NCBI RefSeq assembly: GCF_018294505.1
Contig: NC_057807.1
Location: 169,722,883-169,786,882 of the forward strand
Direction of reading: 5' to 3'
Origin: Triticum aestivum
Taxonomy: Eukaryota; Streptophyta; Magnoliopsida; Poales; Poaceae
Length of the DNA: 64,000 nucleotides
Shown here: in pieces, positions 46,262 to 57,365 of the stretch
Layout of the letters: each line of letters begins with the position of its first letter
Position numbering within the stretch: position 1 is the first letter of the stretch
Made by a program: the position numbers and the translations under genes
Notes under the pieces: model-generated
What the model saw: the letters and a program-made list of their open reading frames with translations, nothing else
The model's database searches: none
Told to the model about the DNA's origin: nothing

Positions 46262-49200
46262 CTAGGCATAGAATCTTCGGAGGCGGGCTGCGTTCCATGG
46301 GTTTGGCTCGAGTCGATTATCCGATGCATTTCGTAGATGGTACGCTCCGCCGGTCAGGACTTGATCGATGATGAAGGGGCCCTCCCATTTGGGCTTGAGC
46401 TTGTCCTTTTTCTTGTCCGGCAAGCGTAGAACTAGTTCGCCCACGTTGTAAGTCTTGGCCCGTACTTCTCTACTTTGATATCTTCGAGCCTGCTGCTGAT
46501 AGAATGCGGAACGAGCCTTGGCGACGTTGCGTTCTTCCTCCAATGTGTCTAAGCTGTCCTGCCGATCCAGCTCGGCCTCTCTTTCTTCATACATGCACAC
46601 TCGAGGTGAGTCATGAATAATGTCGCAAGGCAAAACTGCCTCTGCGCCGTACACCATAAAAAATGGTGTGAATCCGGTAGTACGGTTGGGCATTGTCCGC
46701 AGCCCCCAGAGTACGGAGTCGAGCTCCTCTACCCAGTGCGCATCAGATTTCGTAAGTGACCGCACTAGTCTGGGTTTGATGCCGCTCATTATTAGACCAT
46801 TTGCTCGTTCCACTTGACCGCTGGTTTGAGGATGATAGACTGAAGCATAATCGAGCTTGATGCCCATATTTTTGCACCATGATTTAACCTCATCGGCCGT
46901 AAAATTCGTGCCGTTATCGGCGATGATGCTGTGGGGGACACCGTAACAGTGTACTACCCCGGATATAAAGTCTATCACTGGTCCGGACTCTGCCGTTTTA
47001 ACTGGCTTGGCCTCTATCCATTCGGTGAATTTATCCACCATGACCAATAGGTATCTTTGCTTGTGGGTTCCCCCTTTAAGTGGTCCAACCATGTCAAGCC
47101 CCCAGAACGCGAACGGCCAGGTAATGGGTATAGTTTTGAGGGCGGTGGGTGGCATATGGCTCTGATTAGCAAAGAGCTGACAACCGACGCATCGCTGGAC
47201 TAAGTCCTGAGCATCTGCCCGGGCCGTCGGCCAATAAAATCCTGTACGGAATGCCTTTCCTACGAGGGCCCGGGCTGCTGCGTGGTGTCCGCCTAGTCCG
47301 GCATGAATTTCAGCCAGGAGGTTTCGCCCTTCCTCTTCGGAGATACACCTTTGAAGCACTCCGGTTGTGCTTTTCTTATAAAGTTCTCCCTCGTGGACCT
47401 TGTAGGCTTTAGATCGCCGAACTATGCAGCGGGCCTCATTTTGGTCTTCGGGAAGTTCCTGCCTAAGTAAGTAGGCTAGGAATGGTTCTGTCCACGGGGC
47501 GATTACGACCATTATGTCGTGGGCTGAGGGTGTTATTTCGGCGGCGGAATTGCCGCTTATGTCAAATTGCTCTGTGTCGGTTGGTGTGGCTGCTTCCGGT
47601 TTGTTATTTCCGGACTCCCCTTCCCTTAGTACGGATGGCTTGAACAGCCGTTCCAGGAAGATGTTTGGAGGGACAACGTCACGCTTTGTGCCGATGCGTG
47701 CCAATACGTCGGCCGCTTGGTTGTTATCCCTGGCTACGTGATGGAATTCGAGTCCGTCGAACCGAGCTGACATTTTTAGGACAGCGTTGCGATATGCTGC
47801 CATTTTCGGATCCTTGGCATCAAAGTCTCCATTTATTTGGGATATTGCGAGGTTTGAATCCCCGCGCACCTCTAGGCGTTGAATGCCCATGGAGATTGCC
47901 ATCCGGAGACCATGTAAAAGGGCCTCGTATTCGGCTGCGTTGTTGGAGTCCGTGTACATTATTTGAAGTACGTATTGGACTATATCACCGGTCGGGGACG
48001 TCAATACGACGCCAGCCCCCAGTCCGGCCAACATTTTAGAGCCGTCGAAGTGCATAATCCAATTGGAGTATGCGCCGTACTCTTTAGGGAGTCCGGCTTC
48101 GGTCCATTCGGCGACAAAGTCAGCCAAAACTTGTGACTTTATAGCTCGCCGAGGTCTGTAAGTTATATCGAATGGCAAGAGCTCAATGGCCCATTTTGCA
48201 ATCCTGCCCGTTGCGTCGCGGTTGTTTATAATGTCATTGAGTGGTACTTCAGAGGCCACTATTATCGAACACTCTTGAAAGTAGAGTCGGAGCTTCCGGG
48301 ATGCCATGAACACTGCATACGCGATCTTCTGATAGTGCGGGTAACGGGACTTGCAGGGGGTTAACACAGTGGATACGTAGTACACTGGTTTTTGAAGAGG
48401 GAATTTATGCCCTTCTGTCTCTCGTTCGACGATGAGTACCGCGCTTACAACTTGATGTGTTGCTGCGATGTATAACAGCATTGGTTCGCCCAGGTTGGGC
48501 GCAGCCAGGACCGGATTCGTTGCCAATATGGCCTTTATTTCTTCGAGTCCGGCGGTGGCAGCATCCGTCCACTCGAAGTGTTCGGTGTGCCTGAGGAGGT
48601 GATAGAGGGGCAATGCCTTTTCTCCTAAGCGGGAGATAAAGCGGCTGAGGGCCGCCACACATCCCGTCAATTTCTGGATCTGTTTGAGGTTTTTTGGAAT
48701 ATCCAGCTATGATAGAGCTCGGATCTTGGCCGGATTTGCTTCCATTCCTCTACCGGATACGATGAAGCCCAGGAGCTTTCCGGCTGGCACGCCGAAAACG
48801 CATTTTTCCAGATTCAGTTTGATATCATATTCTCGGAGGTTGTCAAATGTGACCCTCAAGTCGTCTACTAGAGTTTCGACACGTTTACTTTTGACGATCA
48901 CATCGTCTACATATGCCTCTACTGTTTTGCCGATCTGGGTAGCCAGACATGTCTGAATCATGCACTGATATGTTGCGCCGACGTTTTTAAGTCCAAAGGG
49001 CATCGTGTTGAAGCAGAATGGTCCATATGGAGTAATGAATGTCATTGCGGCTTGATCCGCTTCTGCCATCTTGATTTGACGATAGCCGGAGTATGCGTCC
49101 AGGAAGCACAATGAGTCGTGCCCTGCAGTGGCATCGATAATTTGGTCGATGCGGGGGAGGGGGAAGGGATCCTTTGGGCAGGCTTTATTTAGGTCTTTGA

Positions 49201-49636
49201 AATCGACACATAGGCGCCAGGATTTGTCTTTCTTTGGTACCATTACCAGGTTTGCTAGCCAATCCGGATGTTTGATGTCTCTGATGAATCCGGCTTCCAA
49301 TAGTTTGGCTAGTTCCTATCCCATTGCCTGTCTTTTGGGTTCGGAAAATCGTCGAAGAGCCTGTTTGACTGGCTTGAATCCTTTTAGGATGTTTAGGCTG
49401 TGTTCTGCTAATCTGCATGGGATTCCGGGCATATCCGAGGGGTGCCAGGCGAAAATGTCCCAATTTTCCCGAAGGAATTCTCGCAGTGCGGCGTCTACAT
49501 CAGGGTTCAATTGTGCCCCAATGGGGGCCGTCTTTGTCGGGTCCGTTGGGTGGACCTGGAATTTTACTATTTCTTCGGCTGGTTTAAAGGAGGTGGACTT
49601 GGATCTCTTATCGAGTATCACATCGTCCCTATTCAC
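46262..49636 (-). pseudogene. Fatima reverse transcriptase, RNase H and integrase
   Basis: A single frame runs from about 49636 to the stop at 46262-46264, interrupted only by TAG at 49316-49318 (after KRQAMG) and TAG at 48707-48709 (after IRALS). Reverse transcriptase shows VMVPKKDKSWRLCVDFKDLN, LPRIDQIID, FLDAYSGYRQI and the catalytic AYVDDVIVKS. RNase H shows WIMHFDGSKM, NAAEYEALL and NNQAADVLA. Integrase has the zinc region (HAGLGGHH...CVGCQ), GLDMVGP, ADNGTNF and GQVERANG, so D, D and E are all present, and ends in the usual KLKPKWEGPF module. The 802-codon downstream part is fully open. Confidence 0.9.
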
Positions 49637-49695
49637 CGTAGAGCGCAGCGCGGTGAGTTCCTCTGCCGCTAAGGCTTCGGATAGTGCCTCTAGGG

Positions 49696-50022
49696 CTAAT
49701 GGGCCGTCTTGTTTTCGGCGCGGAGTGCTATGTCCGTATCACTAACGAGAGTGATTATTCCGCCGGGCCCAGGCATTTTGAGCTTCATGTACCCGTAATG
49801 GGGTACGGCTTCGAAGATTGTGAATGCCTCTCGTCCTAATATAGCGTGGTATCCGCTGTTGAACGGGGCCACCTGGAACATGATTTCCTCGGACCTGTAA
49901 TTTTCCGGTGAGCCGAATACCACATCGAGTGTGATTTTTCCTGTGCAGCGCGCTTCCCGGCTAGGGATTATTCCTCTGAAGGTTGTGCTGCTTCGCTCAA
50001 TGCGGCTCCAGTCTATTTCCAT
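49696..50022 (-). pseudogene. Fatima protease, C-terminal part
   Basis: It contains FQVAPFNSGYHAILGREAFT, the flap-to-helix region of a Gypsy aspartic protease. It overlaps the gag-protease frame and is out of frame with it and with reverse transcriptase. Both shifts fall in short A runs (about 50025 and 49710), consistent with single-base losses. Confidence 0.75.
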
Positions 50023-50882
50023 TTTTGAAGGGTTTCCTCGTAGATGAGGTTTAATCCGCTGCCGCCATCCATGAGCACCTTGGTAAGCCGAAAGCCGTCC
50101 ACTATCGGACTGAGGACCAATGCGGCTGGTGCTCGGGCTGCTCGGAATTTAGGTTCGTCGCTGGCATTGAAGGTGATGGCCGCGTCACTCCAAGGATTTG
50201 CTGTGGCTACTTGGTAAGCTTCGGCAAGGCTGCGGATTGTTCTTTTCCGCATATTGTTTGATGCAAAAGTCTCGAAGACTGTTAATACCGTACCGGTATT
50301 GTTGGTGTGGTTTTCCGGGGCTAGAAGCTCCTCGCCACTTTTGGCCACCTGCCGTAGTATCCAACATGCTCGAAGGCTATGTGTTGGGACGGCGCCCTCT
50401 GTACTGTGAATTGTACAGGGTCTGCTGAGCCATCCCTCCAGTACGGTTCCGTTCCCTTTAAGGGGTTTCTGTTTTTTGGTTCTTGCACCTGGTGCCTGAG
50501 TGTGATGCACCCTTTTATTGCGGACTGGGTCTGTATCCGGGGCCGGATTGTCCCAAAACCTATTTTCGGTTTTCCAGAAACTCTCTATCGCACAGTACTT
50601 CTGTACTATGGATGCCAGGTCGGCGAAGCGTGTGATTTCACGACGGCTGATGGCGTTTAGGATTCCCTCGTCCGTGCAATTATTGCAAAAAATTGAGATT
50701 GCGTTTTCCTCTCGGCAGTCTTTTATCCTGTCCATAACCAGGAGGAATCTAGCCCAGTAGTGATGTACTGTTTCCGTGGGCTCTTGCCGGATTAGAGATA
50801 GATTGCATATATCTGGTCGGGTGGGCGGAACTAAGTCCGGAACCCTACCCATCTCAAGGCTCGAAGGCCGAGGAGCTTCCAA
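50013..50882 (-). pseudogene. Fatima gag and protease N-terminal part
   Basis: The gag capsid segment SLIRQEPTETVHHYWARFLL at about residues 28-47 is the conserved retrotransposon gag helix (QxxxESVxxYxxRF). The protease aspartate is in VLMDGGSGLNLIY near the end. No zinc knuckle is seen. The frame has no ATG at its start and upstream gag sequence is missing, which suggests an internal deletion in gag. Confidence 0.75.
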
Positions 50883-50900
50883 GCTCGGAAGCTTTGATCT

Positions 50901-51257
50901 CTAGACATTGTCCAACGAATCCGGAACGAAGCCTGATTTTAAGTTCAGTGCTCGATCGAAGTCCGCCCCTCCGCGGGAATCTGGCGTGGAGGGTTTGGGA
51001 GCCCGGACATGACTAGTTTTCAATATAGGAGAAGAGTCGCCGCATTGTTCTTCTACCACCGTAACATGGTGGGTGACCTGGGGAGAGTTAATCTCTCTCA
51101 GATCGGTTTTAAGCCCGATCTGATTGTATTCTGTAGCGACTCCCAGGGCGGCGATCCGATCCAAGAGTTCATTTATGGACGAGAGCTCGGCTGGATCTAG
51201 ATGCTCAGCGAATTTCGAGTTGACGTGAAGATTGCGCTCGATGACTCGAGAGGTCAT
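50901..51257 (-). pseudogene. Fatima gag N-terminal piece
   Basis: A 118-codon stretch upstream of the capsid frame, with acidic and hydrophobic helices (AELSSINELLDRIAALG). It ends in TAG before the capsid frame. It has no motif I can name; position alone suggests gag leader protein. Confidence 0.45.
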
Positions 51258-51417
51258 TGCGGAGGCGGTGGCCGGACAGGCGGCAATAAGAAAACCTCCT
51301 AGCCGGATAGTTTGGCGGCGGCCAAGGCTCCATTGGCGAAGATACCGTCCTTGAAGACGGGAAGAGGCATCCTTCCTATCGGTGACGGCACAGAGGAACT
51401 CTCAATGAAAGAACCAA

Positions 51418-51935
51418 TGTCGGTGTCAAAACCGGCGGATCTCGGGTAGGGGGTCCCGAACTGTGCGTCTAGGCGGATGGTAACAGGAGACAAGGGACAC
51501 GATGTTTTACCCAGGTTCCGGCCCTCTTGATGGAGGTAAAACCCTACGTCCTGCTTGATTGATATTGATATTGTGGATGTTTACAAGAGTGGATCTACCA
51601 CGAGATCAAGGAGGCTAAACCCTAAAAGCTAGCCTATGGTATGATTGTAAGGGTTGATGTTGTTGTCCTACGGACTAGAGCCATCCGGTTTATATAGACA
51701 CCGGAGAGGGCTAGGGTTACATAGAGTCGGTTACAATGGTAGGAGATCTACATATCCGTATCGCCAAGCTTGCCTTCCATGCCAAGGAAAGTCCCATCCG
51801 GACACGGGACGAAGTCTTCAATCTTGTATCTTCATAGTCTTGGAGTCCGGTCGATGATGATAGTCCGGCCGATGATAGTTCGGCCGATAGTGGTAGTTCG
51901 GCTATCCGGACACCCCCTAGTCCAGGACTCCCTCA
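51418..51935 (-). repeat. Fatima 5' LTR
   Basis: 518 bp, same ends as the 3' LTR; outer neighbour GTAAT. On the minus strand it drives gag-pol. Confidence 0.9.
51689..51696 (-). promoter_or_regulatory. TATA box of the Fatima 5' LTR
   Basis: The minus strand reads TATATAAA followed by CCGG; the same site in the 3' LTR is 42110-42117. Confidence 0.55.
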
Positions 51936-52834
51936 GTAATGCTTAAACATCACGATAAATGTGTAAAACTGAAATAAAGGTCATGTGTTAACTACACCAG
52001 GCATAACTGGAAGCAAATATAGCCATTCAAACTGGTATTGATGTAGTCGAGCGACACAGTTCCGACTTGCACATAATGAACAACACATTGTGAATGACTG
52101 AAATAAACAAGGCATAAATGATCAGTATAACAACCAAATATAGCCATTGAAAACTGGGCAAAGTCTTACTGGAACCAACCTAACAAGCAAATAAATATAA
52201 ACAGGGCATATGCTTGAAAACTGGACAAATGCTCACTACAACCAACCTAACAAGCAAATACAGATAAACAAGGCATCTGCTCGAAAACTGAACAACTGCT
52301 AAAAAAGCAACCTAACAACACAATACAGATAAAACAAGGCACCTGCTTGATAACTGGACAAATGCTCACTTCAACCAAACTAAGACAAAATACATATAAA
52401 CAAGGAATCGGCTCGATAACTGGAAAAATGCTCACTACAACCAACCTATCAGCCTAACATAGGTAAACAAGGCATCTACTCACTATAAACAACCAAATAT
52501 AGCCATTCGCGAAACTGAAGTGGACAATTCATACTTAAACATCACATAGCCCTATTGAACAATACATTTTTGCATAACTGAAATAATTAAACACGACACA
52601 GTTATAGCACCGCACGACAAATGATACTACAACAAAGGGTACGTGTTGGCAAGCTAGAAAAGGTAAGATTTGCTGATAGGATGTTGCCTCACATTTCATG
52701 GACGGGATCCTCCTAGTTGGAAGAGCACAGACCCATGGTGGAAGAACCTTTGTGGGTGCCCTCCTCGTGGTCGTGGTCGATGAGATCTGACTTGGCAATT
52801 GAGGATTCCAAGCTGCCGCCCTAGAACGTGTCCT
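51936..52834. other. spacer or intron of the class II element, with a 66-bp tandem array
   Basis: It continues the sequence interrupted by Fatima. About five degenerate copies of a 65-68 bp unit (ACCTAACAAGCAAATACAGA...) occupy about 52175-52490. No ORF is credible. Confidence 0.55.
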
Positions 52835-53305
52835 TCAAAATGACAAAATGGGCTCGATGGTGTATATGGATTGCAAATCCTTGACCGCTTGGCAGAGGAG
52901 ATCATCGGCAGGACCATTGAAGAGATCGACGGCGGTTGAACCAGAGGGGTTGGGGATGGACCACGTAACCTGTGACATGGCCTGCGTGAAGCCGTCACTG
53001 TCGACGAGCTTGATGTCGTAGCCAGCTTTCCTAAGATACAGTAATATGCAAGCCCGCTGACATGAAGCCTTCAACATGGCAACATAGTCAACATCTTCGC
53101 CGGCTTCCATGGTGGCGTGTTGCTCCAGGATCGACAGGTCGGGGCGAACGGGAGGCACCTCACCAATGTCCGCCGGAGAGGCCATGATAAACCAATTCTT
53201 AGCCGAGCGCTCGTCGGGCTCCCCGGGATACGTTGTCAAGCTTAGGCTGCGACGTTCTGGAGTAGGGGACGTGGATCTGACGGAGAGGGACACCACAGGC
53301 CTCAT
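52835..53305 (-). CDS. hypothetical ORF, possible first exon of the B3-type gene
   Basis: An ATG-started 156-codon frame (second ATG at 53185, MASPADIGEVPPVRP). I do not recognise a domain. It is GC-rich, with an alpha-helical stretch EDVDYVAMLKASCQRACILL. It lies on the same strand as the B3-like exon at 40977-41504, inside the same subterminal arrays, so it may be its first exon; after removing Fatima the two are about 1.3 kb apart. The stop at 52835 may lie in intron read-through. No TATA box is obvious upstream. Confidence 0.4.
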   Translation of the reverse strand: MRPVVSLSVRSTSPTPERRSLSLTTYPGEPDERSAKNWFIMASPADIGEVPPVRPDLSILEQHATMEAGEDVDYVAMLKASCQRACILLYLRKAGYDIKLVDSDGFTQAMSQVTWSIPNPSGSTAVDLFNGPADDLLCQAVKDLQSIYTIEPILSF

Positions 53306-53849
53306 CTAAAAACACAGGGGAGTGGGGCGAAGGTATGGGAATCGCTGGGTAACGTAAACTTTATTATCTAAGCTAGGAGGAACAGGCAGACCGACATGGG
53401 TTGGCGGAGGCGGCCGCAAGCTAGGGTTCTAGGGGGGAGGGGGTGGATGGAGGGACTATGGTGGTGGCGTGGGGGATTGTGGTGTTTGAGGATACGCCGT
53501 GGCTACTGAAAGTTTTACGAATGATGGGCAGAGATGGTGGTGGACGAGGGAGGGTGACGGTTCAAATGCCTTGGCTACTACTATTTTACTATATGGTCCA
53601 TGCTAGAGGAGTGTGGGCGACGGTTGAAGTACGGCGGCTACTAAAATTTGGGTAAATGAATTGATGCAGGGAGGGAGTGCCCAAGATCGCGCATGGTCCA
53701 ATAAGAATATGTGTGTATGATAATAACGAAAAGTGGCGGAACCGCCGATTTTTGCAACACTCAAGGCGGGTAGTTTGTTTTTATATTTCTAGCTAGCTGG
53801 TCTATCGCACACGGTTCGTCCTAATTTCTAAATAAACTCACCCGCCTTT
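53306..53849. other. upstream region of the hypothetical ORF
   Basis: G-rich, then AT-rich DNA without a credible gene. TATCGCACACGG at about 53802 introduces the array that follows. Confidence 0.4.
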
Positions 53850-54465
53850 AACTTGCGCAGTCGTGGTGATTTTACAGTGCACTTGCATCGCATACAGTTA
53901 AGCCAGTACCTGCACCATTTTGCTCGCGCTTGCTCGGTCGTGGTGATTTTACAGCGCACTTGCATCGCACACGGTTAAACCAGTACCTCCACCATTTGCT
54001 CGCGCTTGCGCAGTTGTGGTGATTTTACAGCGCACTTGCATTGCACACAGTTAAGCCAATACCTGCACCATTTTTCTCGCGCTTGCGCAGTCGTGGTGAT
54101 TTCACAGCGCTTGCATCGCACACGGTTAAACCAGTACCTCCACCATTTTCTTGCGCTTGCTTAGTCATGGTGATTTTACAGCATACTTGCATCACACACG
54201 GTTAAGCCAGTACCTACACCATTTTGATCGCCCTTGCGCAGTCGTGGTGATTTTATAGCGCACTTGCATCACACACGGTTAAGCCAGTACCTGCACCATT
54301 TTGCCCGCGCTTGCACAGTCATGGTGATTTCATAGTGCACTTGCATCGCACACGGTTAAACCAGTACCTCCACCATTTGCTCGCGCTTGCGCAGTCGTGC
54401 TGATTTTACAGCGCACTTGCATCGCACACGGTTATGCCAGTACCTGCACAATTTTGCTCATGCTG
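53850..54465. repeat. tandem array, about eight copies of a 76-77 bp unit
   Basis: The core TCGTGGTGAT recurs at 53861, 53938, 54014, 54091, 54165, 54242, 54319 and 54395 (periods 74-77). Each unit contains GCACACGGTTAA, which echoes the TCGCACACG motif of the array at 40618-40716. It looks like the opposite subterminal region of the same element. Confidence 0.85.
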
Positions 54466-54866
54466 GTCACCCTATGGGACCTACTCCCTCCTATCATGCA
54501 CATTTGTTCTTTTAGAAAATGTATGCGATGGGTGGTGTGTCTCTGCCTAGCCTTCAATGAGCACTGACACTGGTAGCGGGAAACCGATGGGAGAAGAGGC
54601 GGGAAACCGATGAGAAGTGTAGCGGGAAACAGTAGCCTGTTTAGAAAACCTATAAGAGAAGGAAGCATGAGCTAGCACGATGCATGCACACAGTACTTAC
54701 CCATGTACTGGATGTGTTGTCGAAAGGGCTGAGGGTTGCCGTTTGATCTGGGAGCATCCAACGGTGCGGACGTACGATCCGTGGGGTTTGCATTCTGGCC
54801 AATCAGAATGCACGACTTAGGTCGCGGGCGACATCAGTCATGGTTTGGTAGGCACATGACTTTTGT
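54466..54866. other. spacer, no gene seen
   Basis: GCGGGAAACCGATG is repeated three times at 54576-54635. Nothing else can be supported. Confidence 0.4.
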
Positions 54867-57365
54867 TTGGCCTTTTTACACACTAATTGAGTTTCCTAGG
54901 CATTTAATGTCTAATTCAAATCTGAACTTCAAATACATGCTCCAGTTCAGCAAAATGGCTAGAAATATTATACATGTGTCCTTGGGTGCGTGTTTAGTTC
55001 CCATGCCAGGAATGGGAACGAATTGCAACCGTTCCGGCGTCCTAGCTTGTCCTCCAACATTTAAAATCTTGGTTTTTAAATCCCCGTAAATCCTAAACTC
55101 ACCAGAAAGTCATGAGAGTTGGCATGGTGTCACGTTATAGCACATATATGTCGTGGTAAAATCATTGTCCAATTTGGGCCAAGCTTTATTACAAACCTCA
55201 AATGAACTCTGTAAAGGTTGAAAGTTGGCATTGTATCACCATTTCACCCACATAGCATGTTCTAAAAAGTTGAGAGGGTTACAAAAAAAATTGGATGCAC
55301 TTCCTGTGCAAAATGGACAATCTCTTTCGAAGTATCAGGGTTTCGAACGAAAACTCATCTGTTACAAAGGGATTTCATTATTTTTAACTTATTTGAAGTC
55401 CAGACTTTTTGTGTGTTCAAAATGCACCATTCAAAGCGAAATCATCAATTTTCAATCCTTTCTGACTTCATTTGGTATTTTTCATCCATTTACTGATTTT
55501 TTGAGCTAAATGACCCTGAAATTGAAAAGCACTTCAAATGAAATCTAAAAAGGTTGAAAGTTGGCATGGTATCATCATTTGACACGCATAGCATGTTCTA
55601 AAAATTTGAGAGGGTTAAGGCAAAAACGGGATGCACTTCCTGTGCAAAATGGACAATCTCTTTTGAAGCCATGTTGTCACGTCATGGCACATATATGTCG
55701 TGGTAAAAACATTGTCCAATTTGGGCCAAGCTTTATAACGAACCTCTTACAAACCGGAGCTTCTCTCAACAAGAATCCTTGTGGTTCCAATAGGGAAACA
55801 TGTTCCCCTCGTTGTCAAAACGTAATCACGACCTCTTTTCACATTGTATTTTCTTCTACGGGCAACATCGAACTACATGATATCCATGCTGAAATTTAAA
55901 CTTATTCAGGGTACGTTTGGCCTTTCTATACACTAACTGAGTTTCCTAGGCATTTAATGTCCATAATTCAAATCTGAACTACAAATACATGCTCAAGTTC
56001 ACCAAAAAATGGCTAAAAAAATTGTACATGCATGTGTCCTTGGTTGCATGTTTAATTAGGTCCCGTGCCAGGAATGGGAACGAATTCCAACTGAACCGGC
56101 GTCCTGGCTCATCCTCAAACATTTGGAATCTTGGGTTTTAAATCCCCATAAAATCCAAAACTCACCAGAAGTCATCAATGGTGGCATGGTGTCACGTCAT
56201 GGCACATATATGCCGTGGTAAAAACATTGCCAATTTGGGCCAAGCTTTATTACAAACTCCTACAAACCGGAGCTTCTCTCAACAAGTAGCCTCGTGGTTC
56301 CGATAGGGAAACGTGTTCCCCTAGTTGTCGAAACATAATCACGGCCTCTTTTCGCGTTTTATTTTCTTCTACGGGCAACATGGAACTACATGATATCCAT
56401 GCTGAAATTTAAACTTGTTCAGGTTTCGTTTGGCCTTTTTATACACTAATTGAGTTTCCTAGGTATTTAATGTCCAGAATTCAAATCTAAAGTACAAATA
56501 CATGCTCCAGTTCATCAAAATGGCTAGGAAAATTGTACATGCATGTGTCCTTGGGTGCATGTTTTGGTCCCACGCAAGGAATGGGAATGAATTACAACCT
56601 CACCGGCGTCTTGGCTCGTCCACAAACAGTTGGAATCTCAGTTTTTAAGTCCCCATAAATCCAAAACTCACTAGAAAGTCATCAAAGGTGGCATGGTGTC
56701 ACGTCATGGCACATATATGTCATAGTAAAAACATTGCCAATTTGGGCCAAGCTTTGTTACAAACTTACAAACCGGAGCCTATCTCAGGAACCCTCATGGT
56801 TTCGGTAGGGAAACGTGTCCCCTTGTGGGCCAAACGATAATCACTCCCTCTTCTAGCCTCGTATTTTTTTCTACATGCAACACGTACGGAACAACGGGAG
56901 ATTCACGCTGAACTTTGAAATTATTCAGGGTTCGTTTGACCCTTTTTATTCATTAATTGAGTTATCTAGGCATTTAATGTCCATAATTCAAATCCGAACT
57001 ACAAATACATGCTCCAGTGCACCAAAATGGCTAGAAAAAATGTACATGTGTCCTTGGGGTGCATGTTTAGGGTTTGTTTGGCCATTGTATATATCACTAA
57101 TTAAGTTTTCTACGCATTAAATGTAGTCCATAATTCAAATTTGAACTACAAGCACAAAATGAGTGGGAAATCGTACATGTGTCATTGGGTGCATGTTTAG
57201 GTCTCATTTAAGGAATGGGAATGAATTACAAACTTGTCATTGTCCTGAAACATTGAGAATCTCAGTTTCTAAATCCTAGCAAATCAAAAACACACCCAAA
57301 AAACATGAAACTTGGCATGGTTTCATGACATGGCACATATATGTCGTGGTAAAAAAACGTCCAGT
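54867..57365. repeat. satellite-like array of a 510-bp unit with a 337-bp insert repeat
   Basis: Unit starts TTTGGCCTTTTTACACACTA at 54867, 55917, 56430, 56936 and 57076 (the last two shortened). The marker GCCAAGCTTT recurs at 55178, 55725, 56239 and 56746. A different unit, starting AAGGTTGAAAGTTGGCAT at 55213 and 55550 (period 337), interrupts the second copy. ORFs here (for example 54736-55089) are repeat sequence. Confidence 0.8.

Larger units (their letters stand above)
41839..51935 (-). mobile_element. Fatima-type Ty3/gypsy (Tat lineage) retrotransposon, complete
   Basis: The 518-bp LTRs are 41839-42356 and 51418-51935. Perfect GTAAT duplications flank the element (41834-41838; 51936-51940). 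Total length is 10,097 bp. gag-pol lies on the minus strand in the Gypsy order protease, reverse transcriptase, RNase H, integrase. A separate spliced gene lies antisense between integrase and the 3' LTR. The LTR text (TGTCGGTGTCAAAACCGG...GACTCCCTCA) is recognised as Fatima. By eye the LTRs differ at about 8 of 518 sites. Confidence 0.9.

Noticed and set aside
46262..48670. 802-codon ORF as a possible host gene
   Set aside because: It has RNase H and integrase motifs in Gypsy order between Fatima LTRs.
53850..54465. CRISPR-like regular array
   Set aside because: The whole 76-bp unit is repeated without unique spacers and the context is a plant genome; it is a tandem repeat.
55225..55899. 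Two similar ORFs of about 100 codons
   Set aside because: Their similarity comes from the 337-bp tandem unit; no protein motif is visible.
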